Positions 48,779 to 57,259 of a DNA stretch of 64,000 nucleotides are shown here, in pieces. Position numbers and translations under genes: made by a program. The notes under the pieces are model-generated. The model had not been told where the DNA came from. It saw nothing but the letters and a program-made list of their open reading frames with translations, and ran no database searches. The DNA comes from Microbacterium sp. cf046 (GTDB taxonomy: Bacteria; Actinomycetota; Actinomycetes; Actinomycetales; Microbacteriaceae): assembly GCF_900114345.1 (NCBI RefSeq), contig NZ_FOZJ01000002.1, forward strand, positions 744,001-808,000, in the 5' to 3' direction. Each line of letters begins with the position of its first letter. Positions within the stretch are counted from its first letter, which is position 1.

Positions 48779-49303
48779 ATGTCGCTGTTCATCACCAATC
48801 CAGATTCCGCGAAGACCGCTCGCAGGACCCGCAATCGGGTACGGCTCGCCGCCGCGGCGGCGGCGAGTATCGCGCTGTTCGGGGCGACGACGCCCGCCTG
48901 GGCCGCCACCAACACGATCACGGTCGGCTCCGCTGCAGACCTGACGGTCAAGATCGCCATCGCGGTGCCGGTCACCATCGTCTGTGATCCCCTCAGCGAC
49001 CCAGGTGTCGCCAGCCAGGTCTTCGTCTCCGTCAAGCAAGCCAACGGCAAGCAGATCTCGACCGGAAGCGGCCAGCTCTACGCCACGCCCGGAACTGGGA
49101 CCGTACTGACATGCGATGGAAGCACGCAGAACAACGTCGTCGTGCGGGTCCTGGCCGATCAGGGATCAGGACCGTTCAAGAACGGAGCCGCCTACGTCAC
49201 CGCCTCCTTCGAGTACACCGGCGGCATCGATTACGGAGGCGGCTACTACTCTCCGACCGGCACCGAACGTGGCACCACGACCGCCGCTATCAAACTCCAT
49301 TGA
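48779..49303 (+). CDS. Exported protein of unknown function
   Basis: 174 residues. After a 22-residue basic n-region (ARRTRNRVR) comes a hydrophobic core (LAAAAAASIALFGATT) and an AWA cleavage site near 42. The mature 130 residues are rich in Thr, Gly and Val, with Gly/Tyr near the end (GGIDYGGGYYSPTGTE), and two cysteines. That pattern suggests a small beta-sandwich on the cell surface. GAAAGGA seven bases before the ATG is a good ribosome binding site. I know no family. Confidence 0.83.
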   Translation: MSLFITNPDSAKTARRTRNRVRLAAAAAASIALFGATTPAWAATNTITVGSAADLTVKIAIAVPVTIVCDPLSDPGVASQVFVSVKQANGKQISTGSGQLYATPGTGTVLTCDGSTQNNVVVRVLADQGSGPFKNGAAYVTASFEYTGGIDYGGGYYSPTGTERGTTTAAIKLH

Positions 49304-49393
49304 GCGATCGCGAAGACGACAAGCGCGTCACGCCATACGACGGCAGCGCGCCGAAGCGCATTCCGCGAGGGTTCGAGCCACAGCGCCCATGAA

Positions 49394-49428
49394 CGACAGA
49401 AGCGCCCCACGAGGGGGCGCTTCTGTCG
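49394..49428. terminator. 15-bp perfect stem between an exported-protein gene and tRNA-Ala
   Basis: CGACAGAAGCGCCCC and its exact reverse complement surround a five-base loop ACGAG. It lies between two convergent transcripts and can serve both. No long T-run is present. Confidence 0.8.
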
Positions 49429-49432
49429 TCGG

Positions 49433-49505
49433 TGGACCTGAGGGGACTCGAACCCCTGACCCCCTGCATGCCATGCAGGTGCGCTACCAGCTGCGCCACA
49501 GGCCC
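49433..49505 (-). tRNA. tRNA-Ala (GGC)
   Basis: The minus strand folds with acceptor GGGCCTG/CAGGTCC (one G-T), D arm GCGC/GCGC, anticodon stem CCTGC/GCAGG with loop ATGGCAT, so anticodon GGC, and T arm AGGGG/CCCCT with loop TTCGAGT. The base after the acceptor is A; CCA is not encoded. Confidence 0.95.
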
Positions 49506-49622
49506 TCGTGCGACCTCCGGATCGGAGGCAACCCGACTAGATTACTACATCGGATGTCGTGCCTCGAACTGCTGACGGTGTCGGCGCTGCCACCTAGTCT
49601 CGGTGCGAGGAAAGGTGTCGAC

Positions 49623-50048
49623 ATGGCAACGATGGGCAACATCACGTTCTACGCAGATGACCCGCGGGCGCTCGCCCACTTCTGGTCGGGTGTCTTCGGC
49701 TATCCCCTGCTGGAGTGGGACGAGCCGTTGAAGTCGCAACTGCTCGCCGCGGGTCTGACCGAGGCGGATCTCGGGCTTCGCGCACTCGCCGAGGACCCCG
49801 AGGGGCGAGGGCCGCGGCTCTTCTTCCACCACGCCGAGCACCCGAAGGCCGGTCGCAATCGGCTGCATCTGGACGTGCAGGCGGTTTCGTCCGGCGCGCC
49901 CACCCGCGAGCAGCTGGATGCCGAGAAGGACAGGCTCGTCGCCCTGGGCGCGACCGTCGTGCGTCTGGTCGACCAGATGTGGGGCGAGTGGCCCGAGCTC
50001 TACTACCAGCTGCAGGACCCTGAAGGGAACGAGTTCTGCCTGCAGTGA
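49623..50048 (+). CDS. VOC family protein (glyoxalase-like)
   Basis: A 141-residue domain with the start GNITFYADDPRALAHFWSGVFGYPL, an RLFFHHAEHP strand and NRLHLDVQA, ending LQDPEGNEFCLQ. Metal-binding candidates are the His in LHLDV and the Glu of NEFCL. No function is known for this subfamily. GAGGAAAGG stands before the ATG. It is convergent with rsfS, five bases away. Confidence 0.9.
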   Translation: MATMGNITFYADDPRALAHFWSGVFGYPLLEWDEPLKSQLLAAGLTEADLGLRALAEDPEGRGPRLFFHHAEHPKAGRNRLHLDVQAVSSGAPTREQLDAEKDRLVALGATVVRLVDQMWGEWPELYYQLQDPEGNEFCLQ

Positions 50049-50052
50049 GCGC

Positions 50053-50430
50053 TCAGTCGACCTTCGAGGCGGCGGGCAGCTCGATCGACACGACCGGGCA
50101 GTCCTTCCACAGACGCTCCAGCCCGTAGTACATGCGCTCCTGCTCGTGGAAGACGTGCACGACGAGGTCGCCGAAGTCCAGGAGGATCCAACGCGACTCC
50201 TGGCGGCCTTCGCGCCGCAGCCGCTTGTGACCTTCCTCGAGGAGTCTGTCCTCGATTTCGTCCGCGATCGCGGCGACGTTGCGCTCGCTGCGCCCCGTCA
50301 CCAGCAGGAAGATGTCGACGAGCGGCAGGGGCCCTGACACGTCGAGGGCGACGAGGTCTTCCCCGCCCTTCGAATCCGCGGCGAGTGCGGCGATGCGCAG
50401 CATCTCGCGGGACTGCTCGGTCGCCGCCAT
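50053..50430 (-). CDS. rsfS: Ribosome silencing factor RsfS
   Basis: 125 residues of the RsfS/Iojap family, which bind ribosomal protein L14 and block subunit joining in slow growth. Recognisable are KGGEDLVALDVSG, IFLLVTGRSERNVAAIAD, RWILLDFGDLVVHVF and ERMYYGLERLW. The ATG overlaps the stop of the upstream linker gene by one base. Confidence 0.95.
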   Translation of the reverse strand: MAATEQSREMLRIAALAADSKGGEDLVALDVSGPLPLVDIFLLVTGRSERNVAAIADEIEDRLLEEGHKRLRREGRQESRWILLDFGDLVVHVFHEQERMYYGLERLWKDCPVVSIELPAASKVD

Positions 50431-51596
50431 CAGAACACGCCCGTCACGAACGCCAGGATGAGCACGCCGACGAGGGCGAGTGCGAGCACGCCCGCGGTGA
50501 TGGCGAGCGTCAGCATGAGGCGTCCGCCCTTCTCGGGGGCGGGCGGCTTGATCAGGTCGCCGCCGTTCTTGACGGTGCTGATCGCGGCGCTCGCCGCGAT
50601 CGGCGTGGGCGACGAGTGCGCGGGCAGCTCGCCGTCGACCAGGACGGCGTCGACCTCCTTGCCGTCGGCGGTGCCGGCCGCGTGGCCGGTGGAGCCGAGA
50701 CCCTCGGGGAGGTTGAAAGATCCCGTGATCAGCACTTCGCCCGTTGCCGTCACAGGCGCGACGAGTGGCGGAGGCGCGGGCGTCTGGGACAGGATCAGCG
50801 CGTTTCCGGTGCCGACCGATCCGGTCGCAGAGCGCGAGATCAGCTGATCGAACGACGGCGGAAGGTCGGCCTGCGCCGGTTCGCCGGCAAGCAGCTCGGC
50901 ACCGAACCGAGGATGCACGACCGCGCGTTCCGATTCGTCCTCGTCGTCCGCTGACGTGTCGGGCCACGAGTGGTCCCTGTGCTCTTCGCTGTCGGCAGTC
51001 TCTTGTGCCGCCTCCGGAGCATCGTCCGTGTCGTGCGTGTTCGTGTCGACGGTGACCTCGTCCGCGGTGTGCGGTTCGTCCTGCGCCACGGATGCCACTG
51101 CATCCGATCCGAAGAGCTCGGCGAGATTCACTTCGCTCGTCGACGGCTCGGTCACCGTCTCGCTCGTGGACGCGGCGGAGGGGGCCGCCGCCGCAGCGGC
51201 GACGGACGCGGCGTGGGCCGCCGCGACTTCGGGCGTGATCACCGGCACGGATGCGGTCCGGATGCGCTCCTGCTGGCGGGCCTGGCGGCGCGTCAGCGGC
51301 GAGACTCCAAGGTCGACGCTCGCATCGGCGCCCGGCAGGTCATGGACCGCCACGGGCGTCGCTGCACGTGCCAGCGGCGCGGCGACGGCCGGCGGCACCT
51401 CGGGTTGAGGCGTCGGCGGCGCGTCGTCGTGCTCGTGGGCGGGCTCGGGCGCGACTTCAGGCGCCTGCTCGAGACCGGCGGGCTGCTCCGCGGGTGCGGA
51501 GTCGCCGTTCACGATCGGGGTCGCGCCGGTGTTGCGGATGTCCCGCATCTGCTTGCGGGTGAGGGCTGGTGTTGCCGGCTGCTCGGGTGTGCTCAT
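50430..51596 (-). CDS. Acidic, low-complexity protein with C-terminal membrane helix (nadD-rsfS linker)
   Basis: 388 residues, nearly all Ala, Pro, Glu, Thr and Asp, so probably disordered, ending in one hydrophobic helix ([25 protein letters not shown], positions about 360-384). Two similar basic segments occur: [18 protein letters not shown] near residue 12 and [20 protein letters not shown] near residue 101. The terminal helix suggests a tail-anchored or type II arrangement with the acidic part in the cytoplasm. Overlaps of four bases with nadD and one base with rsfS show tight coupling. Function unknown; similar proteins lie at this place in related genera. Confidence 0.8.
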   Translation of the reverse strand: MSTPEQPATPALTRKQMRDIRNTGATPIVNGDSAPAEQPAGLEQAPEVAPEPAHEHDDAPPTPQPEVPPAVAAPLARAATPVAVHDLPGADASVDLGVSPLTRRQARQQERIRTASVPVITPEVAAAHAASVAAAAAAPSAASTSETVTEPSTSEVNLAELFGSDAVASVAQDEPHTADEVTVDTNTHDTDDAPEAAQETADSEEHRDHSWPDTSADDEDESERAVVHPRFGAELLAGEPAQADLPPSFDQLISRSATGSVGTGNALILSQTPAPPPLVAPVTATGEVLITGSFNLPEGLGSTGHAAGTADGKEVDAVLVDGELPAHSSPTPIAASAAISTVKNGGDLIKPPAPEKGGRLMLTLAITAGVLALALVGVLILAFVTGVF

Positions 51597-52189
51597 TCCT
51601 TGCTCCGGTAGAGGTGATGCTTCGCAATGTATTGGACAACCCCGTCGGGAACGAGGTACCACACGGGATTGCCGTGTTCCACGCGATCGCGACAATCCGT
51701 CGACGAGATGGCGAGTGCGGGAATCTCGAGCTGGCTCACGTCGTCGCTGGGCAGTCCTGCGGTGCTCAAGACGTGTCCGGGTCGGGAGACGGCGACGAAG
51801 TGGGCGAGATCCCACAACTCATCATGGTCCCTCCAACTGAGAATTTGCGCCAAGGCGTCTGCGCCGGTGATGAAGAACAGCTCAGCGTCGGGGCGCTGGT
51901 TCTTCAGCTCGCGGAGCGTGTCGATCGTGTAGGTCGGTCCGGCGCGGTCGATGTCGACCCTGCTGACGGTGAAACGCGGGTTGGATGCCGTGGCGATGAC
52001 CGTCATCAGGTAGCGGTGCTCGCTCGGCGAGACGCCGGACTTCTGCCACGGCTGCCCGGTCGGCACGAAGACGACTTCGTCCAGATCGAAGGACTGCGCG
52101 ACTTCACTCGCCGCGACCAGGTGACCGTGGTGGATGGGATCGAACGTTCCACCCATGACCCCGATTCTCGGGGTGCGCGTCACCGACAT
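51593..52189 (-). CDS. nadD: Nicotinate-nucleotide adenylyltransferase
   Basis: Makes deamido-NAD from nicotinate mononucleotide. The 198-residue protein has [18 protein letters not shown], with the HxGH nucleotide site, [10 protein letters not shown], and the [10 protein letters not shown] motif near the C terminus. The ATG follows a 74-residue membrane gene by nine bases. Its stop is shared with the start of the linker gene. Confidence 0.96.
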   Translation of the reverse strand: MSVTRTPRIGVMGGTFDPIHHGHLVAASEVAQSFDLDEVVFVPTGQPWQKSGVSPSEHRYLMTVIATASNPRFTVSRVDIDRAGPTYTIDTLRELKNQRPDAELFFITGADALAQILSWRDHDELWDLAHFVAVSRPGHVLSTAGLPSDDVSQLEIPALAISSTDCRDRVEHGNPVWYLVPDGVVQYIAKHHLYRSKE

Positions 52190-52198
52190 GCAGTCGGC

Positions 52199-52423
52199 CT
52201 AGTGGCCGTGCCCCGCTTGCTGCACGTCGTTGGCGTGCGCGGCGGCGTACGCATCGGCCTTGCGCGAGTGCCGGTTCGCGACGTTGCGGTACGACAGGGT
52301 GACCAGTGCGAGCGCGCCGAAGGTCGCCATGGCGATGATGCCGAAGATGACGGTCTCGAGCGCGACGTTGCCGTGGGCCTCGGACTCTTCGGCAGCGAGG
52401 ACGAGAAGCGTGGCAAAGGTCAT
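52199..52423 (-). CDS. Small membrane protein between proA and nadD
   Basis: 74 residues. It begins MTFATLLVLAAEESEAHGNV, then has a membrane helix (TVIFGIIAMATFGALALVTLSY), and a basic, then His-containing end (QQAGHGH). The order and size are conserved in Microbacteriaceae near proA, as far as I remember; function unknown. The GC and codon use fit a real gene, and spacing to nadD is short. Confidence 0.75.
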   Translation of the reverse strand: MTFATLLVLAAEESEAHGNVALETVIFGIIAMATFGALALVTLSYRNVANRHSRKADAYAAAHANDVQQAGHGH

Positions 52424-52475
52424 TCGTGCTCCGATCGGGTTCGCGTCGTGCGGGGACGCGGTGTCAGTTTATCGT

Positions 52476-53735
52476 TCAGTGCCGGACTTGTCCGAAACCG
52501 CGCGCGAGCCACTTCGTGCTCGTGAGCTCGGCGAGCCCCATCGGGCCCCTCGCGTGCAGCTTCTGCGTCGAGATGCCGACCTCCGCGCCGAAGCCGAACT
52601 CGCCGCCGTCGGTGAAGCGCGTCGACGTGTTCGCCATCACCACGGCCGAGTCGACCTCGGCGAGGAAGCGCTCCGTGTTGGCGGCATCCTGGGTGATGAT
52701 CGACTCGGTGTGATGCGTGGAATAGCGCCGGATGTGCTCGAGTGCATCGTCGAGATCGTCGACCACGCGCATCGCGACGTCGAGGCTGAGATACTCCGTC
52801 GACCAGTCCTCCTCGGTCGCCGGTACGACCGCATCGCCGAGGCGGACGATCTCGGGGTCGCCGTGCACGGTCACGCCCTGCTCGTTGAGTGCGGCGACGA
52901 CCGGCGGCACGAGGCGCTCGGCGGCGGCGCGGTGGATCAGCACCGTCTCGACCGAGTTGCACACGCTCGGGCGCTGCACCTTGGCGTTCACCACGATCTC
53001 GCGCGCCCACTCGAGGGGCGCCGACTCGTCCAGGACGATGTGCACGACTCCTGCGCCGGTCTCGATCACCGGCACCGATGACTCCGTGACGACCGTCTCG
53101 ATCAGCTGCGCGCTCCCCCGCGGAACCAGGACGTCCACGATCCCGCGCGCGTGCATGAGCTCGCGTGCGCCGTCGCGGCCGAAGTCGTCGACGGTCTGGA
53201 TGGCCTCGGGATCGATCCCCTCTGCGCTCAGTGCGAGTCGCATGGCGTGCACGAGCGCCGCGTTCGTCAGCTCCGCGGCGGAGCCGCCGCGCAGCACGAC
53301 GGCGTTGCCGGAGCGCAGGGCGAGTGCCGCGATGTCGACGGTCACGTTGGGACGCGCCTCGTAGATCGAGCCGACGACGCCGAACGGCACGCTCACCTTC
53401 GTCAGCTCCACGCCGTTCGGAAGCGTCCGCTCATCGAGCACCCTTCCGACCGGGTCGGGAAGGTCGGCGATGTCGCGCACAGCGGCCGCCAGTGCGGCGA
53501 CGCGCGGCTCGTCCAGCCGGAGGCGATCCTGGAGCGCCGCCGAGAGGCCGGTCTCGCGTCCGCGGTCGAGGTCCTCCCGGTTCGCGGCGACGATGGCGGG
53601 CGTCGCGTCCTCGATCGCGCGGGCGATCGCGAGGAGGGCATCGTGCTTCTCGGCGTCGCTGAGCAGACCGATCGTGCGCGCCGCCGACTTCGCGAGCAGC
53701 ATCCGCTCGCGGGCAGTCGTGGCGGTCGTGGTCAT
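52476..53735 (-). CDS. proA: Gamma-glutamyl phosphate reductase
   Basis: The second step of proline synthesis: gamma-glutamyl phosphate to glutamate semialdehyde, using NADPH. The 419-residue aldehyde-dehydrogenase fold has the catalytic cysteine in VQRPSVCNSVET and the nucleotide segment FGVVGSIYEARPNVTVD. It overlaps proB by four bases (ATGA). Confidence 0.97.
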   Translation of the reverse strand: MTTTATTARERMLLAKSAARTIGLLSDAEKHDALLAIARAIEDATPAIVAANREDLDRGRETGLSAALQDRLRLDEPRVAALAAAVRDIADLPDPVGRVLDERTLPNGVELTKVSVPFGVVGSIYEARPNVTVDIAALALRSGNAVVLRGGSAAELTNAALVHAMRLALSAEGIDPEAIQTVDDFGRDGARELMHARGIVDVLVPRGSAQLIETVVTESSVPVIETGAGVVHIVLDESAPLEWAREIVVNAKVQRPSVCNSVETVLIHRAAAERLVPPVVAALNEQGVTVHGDPEIVRLGDAVVPATEEDWSTEYLSLDVAMRVVDDLDDALEHIRRYSTHHTESIITQDAANTERFLAEVDSAVVMANTSTRFTDGGEFGFGAEVGISTQKLHARGPMGLAELTSTKWLARGFGQVRH

Positions 53736-54589
53736 CCGTCGAGTGTATCGGCGACCCGCGCAGTCGATGCCCGGCGGATCGGCCCGGTGACCGGCACCGA
53801 GACGGGTTCGGGATGCGGGTCGAACCAGGTGCCGATCTCATCGCCTCGCAGGGCGCGATCGACCAGATCGGCACTCGTGACGAGCACGCCGACACCGGAT
53901 GCCGTGGCGACGCGAGCCGCGGAGACCTTGGTGGCCGCGCCGCCGGTGCCGACGCTGTTGACGACCACCGAGCCGAATTGGTAGCCGCTCAGGTCGTCGC
54001 CGTACGGGATCCGGTCGATGGGTCGTGCTCCGGGCTCATCCGGCGGCCGGGTGTACAGGCAGTCGATGTCGCTCAGGAGCACGAGCGCGTCCGCGCCGAT
54101 CAGTTGTGCGACCAGGGCCGCCAGGCGATCGTTGTCGCCGAAGCGGATCTCATGGGTCGCCACGGTGTCGTTCTCATTGACGATCGGCAGGATGCGCAGG
54201 CCGAGGAGCCGCTCCATGGCCCGGCGGGCGTTCGAACGGGGAGTCGGGTTGTCGAGGTCGCCGGCGGTCAGGAGGACCTGCCCGGCGACGATGCCGAAGG
54301 GTCGTAGTGACTCCTGGTACCGGTAGATGAGGACGTTCTGACCGACGGCCGCCGCAGCCTGCTGTGTCGCGAGGTCGGTCGGGCGTTCGCCGAGCCGCAG
54401 GTACGGCATCCCGGTCGCGATCGCCCCCGACGAGACGAGGACGACCTCCGTGCCGCTCGCGTGCGCTTCGGCCAGCGCCTCGACGATCCCCTGGATCTTG
54501 CCGGAGTTCTCGCCGCTGATCGAGGAGGAGCCGACCTTGACGACGATGCGGCGCGCCGAGGGGATGTCATCGCGCGTGAAGCTGGTCAC
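53732..54589 (-). CDS. proB: Glutamate 5-kinase without PUA domain
   Basis: The first step of proline synthesis. The 285-residue amino-acid kinase domain shows [45 protein letters not shown] and [11 protein letters not shown]. The usual C-terminal RNA-binding-like PUA domain (about 90 residues) is missing, as in some Actinobacteria. PUA loss is often accompanied by changed proline feedback. The GTG start overlaps the obg stop by four bases. Confidence 0.95.
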   Translation of the reverse strand: MTSFTRDDIPSARRIVVKVGSSSISGENSGKIQGIVEALAEAHASGTEVVLVSSGAIATGMPYLRLGERPTDLATQQAAAAVGQNVLIYRYQESLRPFGIVAGQVLLTAGDLDNPTPRSNARRAMERLLGLRILPIVNENDTVATHEIRFGDNDRLAALVAQLIGADALVLLSDIDCLYTRPPDEPGARPIDRIPYGDDLSGYQFGSVVVNSVGTGGAATKVSAARVATASGVGVLVTSADLVDRALRGDEIGTWFDPHPEPVSVPVTGPIRRASTARVADTLDG

Positions 54590-56106
54590 GCGTGCTCCTC
54601 GTCGTCCCGGCCGATCTGCGCGGACTTCGCTGCGATGCGCTCGGCTTCGAGCTCGGCACGCGCCTCGGCCTTGGCGTCCATGCTCGCGTAGTACTTCTCA
54701 CGCCGCTGCGACGTCGTCCGGCGGGGATTCATGTCGAGGCGGGGGTCCGTGCCGCGCGGCGCGGTCATGAGCTCTGCGACCGAGCCGAGGGAGGGCTGCC
54801 AGTCGAACACGACGCCGTCGCCCTCGCCGATGACCACCGTCGATCCGGGCTGCGCACCGGACTTGAACAGCTGATCCTCGACGCCGAGCTTCTCGAGCCG
54901 ATCCGCGAGATAGCCGACGGCCTCCTCGTTCTGAAAGTCCGTCTGCTGCACCCAGCGCACCGGCTTGACTCCCAGCACCCGGTAGATGTCTCCGTACGTT
55001 CCGCCTTCGACGCGGATCGTGAACTCGCGCTCGGAGCCCTGCGGGCGGATCACGACGCGCTCGAGCACCGGCTTGGCGGCCTCCGCCGCGCGATGGGCGG
55101 CGACCACGTCGCCGAGCGCGAACGTGAGCTGCCGAAGGCCCGCATGGCTCACCGTCGAGATCTCGAAGACGCGGAAGCCGCGAGCCTCCAGGTCGGGGCG
55201 GACGAGCTCGGCGAGATCCTTCGCCTCGGGAACGTCGATCTTGTTCAGGGCCACGATCTGAGGGCGCTCCAGCAGCGGGAGCTGGCCCTCCGGCACGGGA
55301 TAGGCCGCGAGCTCGGCGAGGATGACGTCGAGGTCGCTGAGGGGGTCGCGGCCCGGCTCGAGGGTCGCGCAGTCGAGGACATGCACGAGGGCCGTGCAGC
55401 GCTCGACGTGACGGAGGAATTCGAGCCCGAGGCCCTTGCCCTCGCTCGCCCCCTCGATGAGCCCGGGAACGTCGGCGACGGTGTAGCGCACGTCGCCCGC
55501 CTGCACGACGCCCAGGTTCGGGTGCAACGTCGTGAACGGGTACTCGGCGATCTTGGGGCGGGCTGCGGAGATCGCAGCGATCAGGCTGGACTTGCCGGCC
55601 GACGGATAGCCCACCAGCGCGACGTCGGCCACGGTCTTCAGTTCGAGGAGGACATCGCCCTCCCAACCCGGGGTGCCCAGCAGGGCGAAGCCGGGCGCCT
55701 TGCGCTTCGGGTTCGCGAGCGTCGCGTTGCCGAGCCCGCCGATTCCGCCGGGGGCGACGATGAACCGCATCCCCGGTTCGATCATGTCGACCAGGGTCTC
55801 GCCGGAGACGTCCTTCACGACCGTGCCGACCGGCACCGGCAGCTCGAGGTTCTCCCCCATCGCGCCCGCGCGATGATCGCCCATGCCGAATCCGCCGTTG
55901 CCGGCGGAGCGGTGCGGCGAGTGGTGGTAGGACAGCAGGGTCGTGACATTCGGGTCGGCGACGAGGACGATGTCGCCGCCGTGGCCGCCGTTCGCGCCGT
56001 CGGGCCCGGCGAGCGGCTTGAACTTCTCGCGCTTGACCGAGACGCATCCGTTTCCGCCCTTGCCGGCGGACAGGTGCAGCGTCACTCGGTCGACGAATGT
56101 GACCAT
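54586..56106 (-). CDS. obg: GTPase Obg/CgtA
   Basis: A 50S-assembly GTPase of 506 residues. It has the glycine-rich Obg fold ([30 protein letters not shown]), the GTPase domain with [15 protein letters not shown] near 170, DVPGLI and NKIDV, then an OCT domain ([18 protein letters not shown] and beyond) and a charged tail ([23 protein letters not shown]). GGGGGAG stands before the ATG, so it has its own ribosome binding site. Upstream lies the rplU-rpmA terminator. Confidence 0.97.
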   Translation of the reverse strand: MVTFVDRVTLHLSAGKGGNGCVSVKREKFKPLAGPDGANGGHGGDIVLVADPNVTTLLSYHHSPHRSAGNGGFGMGDHRAGAMGENLELPVPVGTVVKDVSGETLVDMIEPGMRFIVAPGGIGGLGNATLANPKRKAPGFALLGTPGWEGDVLLELKTVADVALVGYPSAGKSSLIAAISAARPKIAEYPFTTLHPNLGVVQAGDVRYTVADVPGLIEGASEGKGLGLEFLRHVERCTALVHVLDCATLEPGRDPLSDLDVILAELAAYPVPEGQLPLLERPQIVALNKIDVPEAKDLAELVRPDLEARGFRVFEISTVSHAGLRQLTFALGDVVAAHRAAEAAKPVLERVVIRPQGSEREFTIRVEGGTYGDIYRVLGVKPVRWVQQTDFQNEEAVGYLADRLEKLGVEDQLFKSGAQPGSTVVIGEGDGVVFDWQPSLGSVAELMTAPRGTDPRLDMNPRRTTSQRREKYYASMDAKAEARAELEAERIAAKSAQIGRDDEEHA

Positions 56107-56161
56107 GCGCTCCCCCTTACGGTTGTCGTGCTGTCGGGACTTCTATCCTGCGAACGGAAAA

Positions 56162-56183
56162 GGGGCGAGCCGAAGCCCGCCCC
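56162..56183 (-). terminator. Terminator after rpmA
   Basis: On the minus strand the stem GGGGCGGGC/GCTCGCCCC with a TTCG loop is followed by TTTT, the best intrinsic terminator in this window. It lies before obg, so part of the transcription must read through or obg has its own promoter. Confidence 0.88.
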
Positions 56184-56212
56184 TCCCACGATGAAACTGC
56201 GAGTGCGGCGGA

Positions 56213-56470
56213 CTACTCCGCCGGGACGACGATGTTGACGACCTTGCGGCCGCCCTTGGCGCCGAACTCGACCGCGCCGGCCTCGAGGGCGAACAGCGTG
56301 TCGTCGCCACCGCGACCGACGTTGGCGCCGGGGTGGAAGTGCGTGCCGCGCTGGCGGATGATGATCTCGCCGGCGAGGACCTTCTGGCCGCCGAAGCGCT
56401 TCACGCCGAGGCGCTGTGCGTTGGAGTCACGACCGTTACGGGTGGAGCTTGCGCCCTTTTTGTGTGCCAT
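56213..56470 (-). CDS. rpmA: 50S ribosomal protein L27
   Basis: 85 residues: [42 protein letters not shown] (here [17 protein letters not shown]) and VVNIVVP. The N-terminal AHKKG tail reaches the peptidyl-transferase centre. Nineteen bases separate it from rplU, a two-gene operon. Confidence 0.98.
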   Translation of the reverse strand: MAHKKGASSTRNGRDSNAQRLGVKRFGGQKVLAGEIIIRQRGTHFHPGANVGRGGDDTLFALEAGAVEFGAKGGRKVVNIVVPAE

Positions 56471-56489
56471 GTCTGCGTCTCTTCCGTGC

Positions 56490-56798
56490 TTACTTGATGC
56501 CGGTGACCTTGACGCGCGTGAGGTCCTGACGGTGCCCCTGGCGCTTCTTGTAGCCGGTCTTGTTCTTGAACTTCTGGATGACGATCTTGGGGCCGCGCTC
56601 CTCGCCGAGGACTTCGGCGGTCACGGTCACCTTCGAGAGCTTGTCGGCGTCGGTCGTCACGGCGTCGCCGTCGACGAGCAGAACCGCGGCGAGCTCGATC
56701 TTGTCGCCGACCTTCGCGGACTGACGATCGAGGACGACGATCGTGCCGACCTCGACCTTCTCCTGCCGGCCACCGGCGCGCACAACTGCGTAGACCAC
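56490..56798 (-). CDS. rplU: 50S ribosomal protein L21
   Basis: 102 residues beginning (M)[17 protein letters not shown] and ending [14 protein letters not shown] use the GTG rather than the longer in-frame extension, since L21 proteins all begin at this point. An AGG ribosome binding site lies six bases before. The promoter predicts a leader of about 90 bases. Confidence 0.97.
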   Translation of the reverse strand: MVYAVVRAGGRQEKVEVGTIVVLDRQSAKVGDKIELAAVLLVDGDAVTTDADKLSKVTVTAEVLGEERGPKIVIQKFKNKTGYKKRQGHRQDLTRVKVTGIK

Positions 56799-56890
56799 TT
56801 CATACCTGTTTCTTCGGGGAGCGCGCGGCTCCGGATGCCTGAGCAAAGACTCGGTGCGGAGCAGAAATGTCGTCAACGCACCAAAGGAAT

Positions 56891-56919
56891 ACTTTACCGG
56901 ATGCCGGTGCCACAAGCAA
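56891..56919 (-). promoter_or_regulatory. rplU-rpmA promoter
   Basis: On the minus strand TTGCTT (56914-56919), 17 bases, then TAAAGT (56891-56896) is a near-ideal housekeeping sigma promoter. It is upstream of rplU by roughly 90 bases. Confidence 0.75.
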
Positions 56920-56977
56920 AAGCGCCTGGAGACGGCTCGGACGGCGCGTCGGGCGACCGTCTGCGTAGGATCAGCAC

Positions 56978-57250
56978 GTGGCGATCCTGATCGATGATCC
57001 GCGCTGGCCGGCGCACGGTCGGCTGTGGTCTCATCTGGTCAGCGATTCGAATCTGGACGAGCTCCACGAGTTCGCGCAGGCCAACGGCATCCCCCGACGC
57101 GGGTTCGACCGTGATCATTACGACGTGCCCGACGAGGCGCACGCGCGACTGGTCGCCGCGGGCGCGCGCGCCGTGGACGGGCACACCCTCGTGCGCGCCC
57201 TGATCGCGTCGGGGCTCCGTGTCACGGCGCGTCAGCGCCGGCAGCTCTGA
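56978..57250 (+). CDS. DUF4031 domain protein
   Basis: 90 residues beginning [44 protein letters not shown] and [11 protein letters not shown] follow. This short domain is widespread in Actinobacteria and unstudied. GTG start with a TAGGAT hexamer ending 6 bases before. It sits between rplU and rne in opposite direction to both, ten bases from the rne stop. Confidence 0.88.
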   Translation: MAILIDDPRWPAHGRLWSHLVSDSNLDELHEFAQANGIPRRGFDRDHYDVPDEAHARLVAAGARAVDGHTLVRALIASGLRVTARQRRQL

Positions 57251-57259
57251 GCTGTCTCG

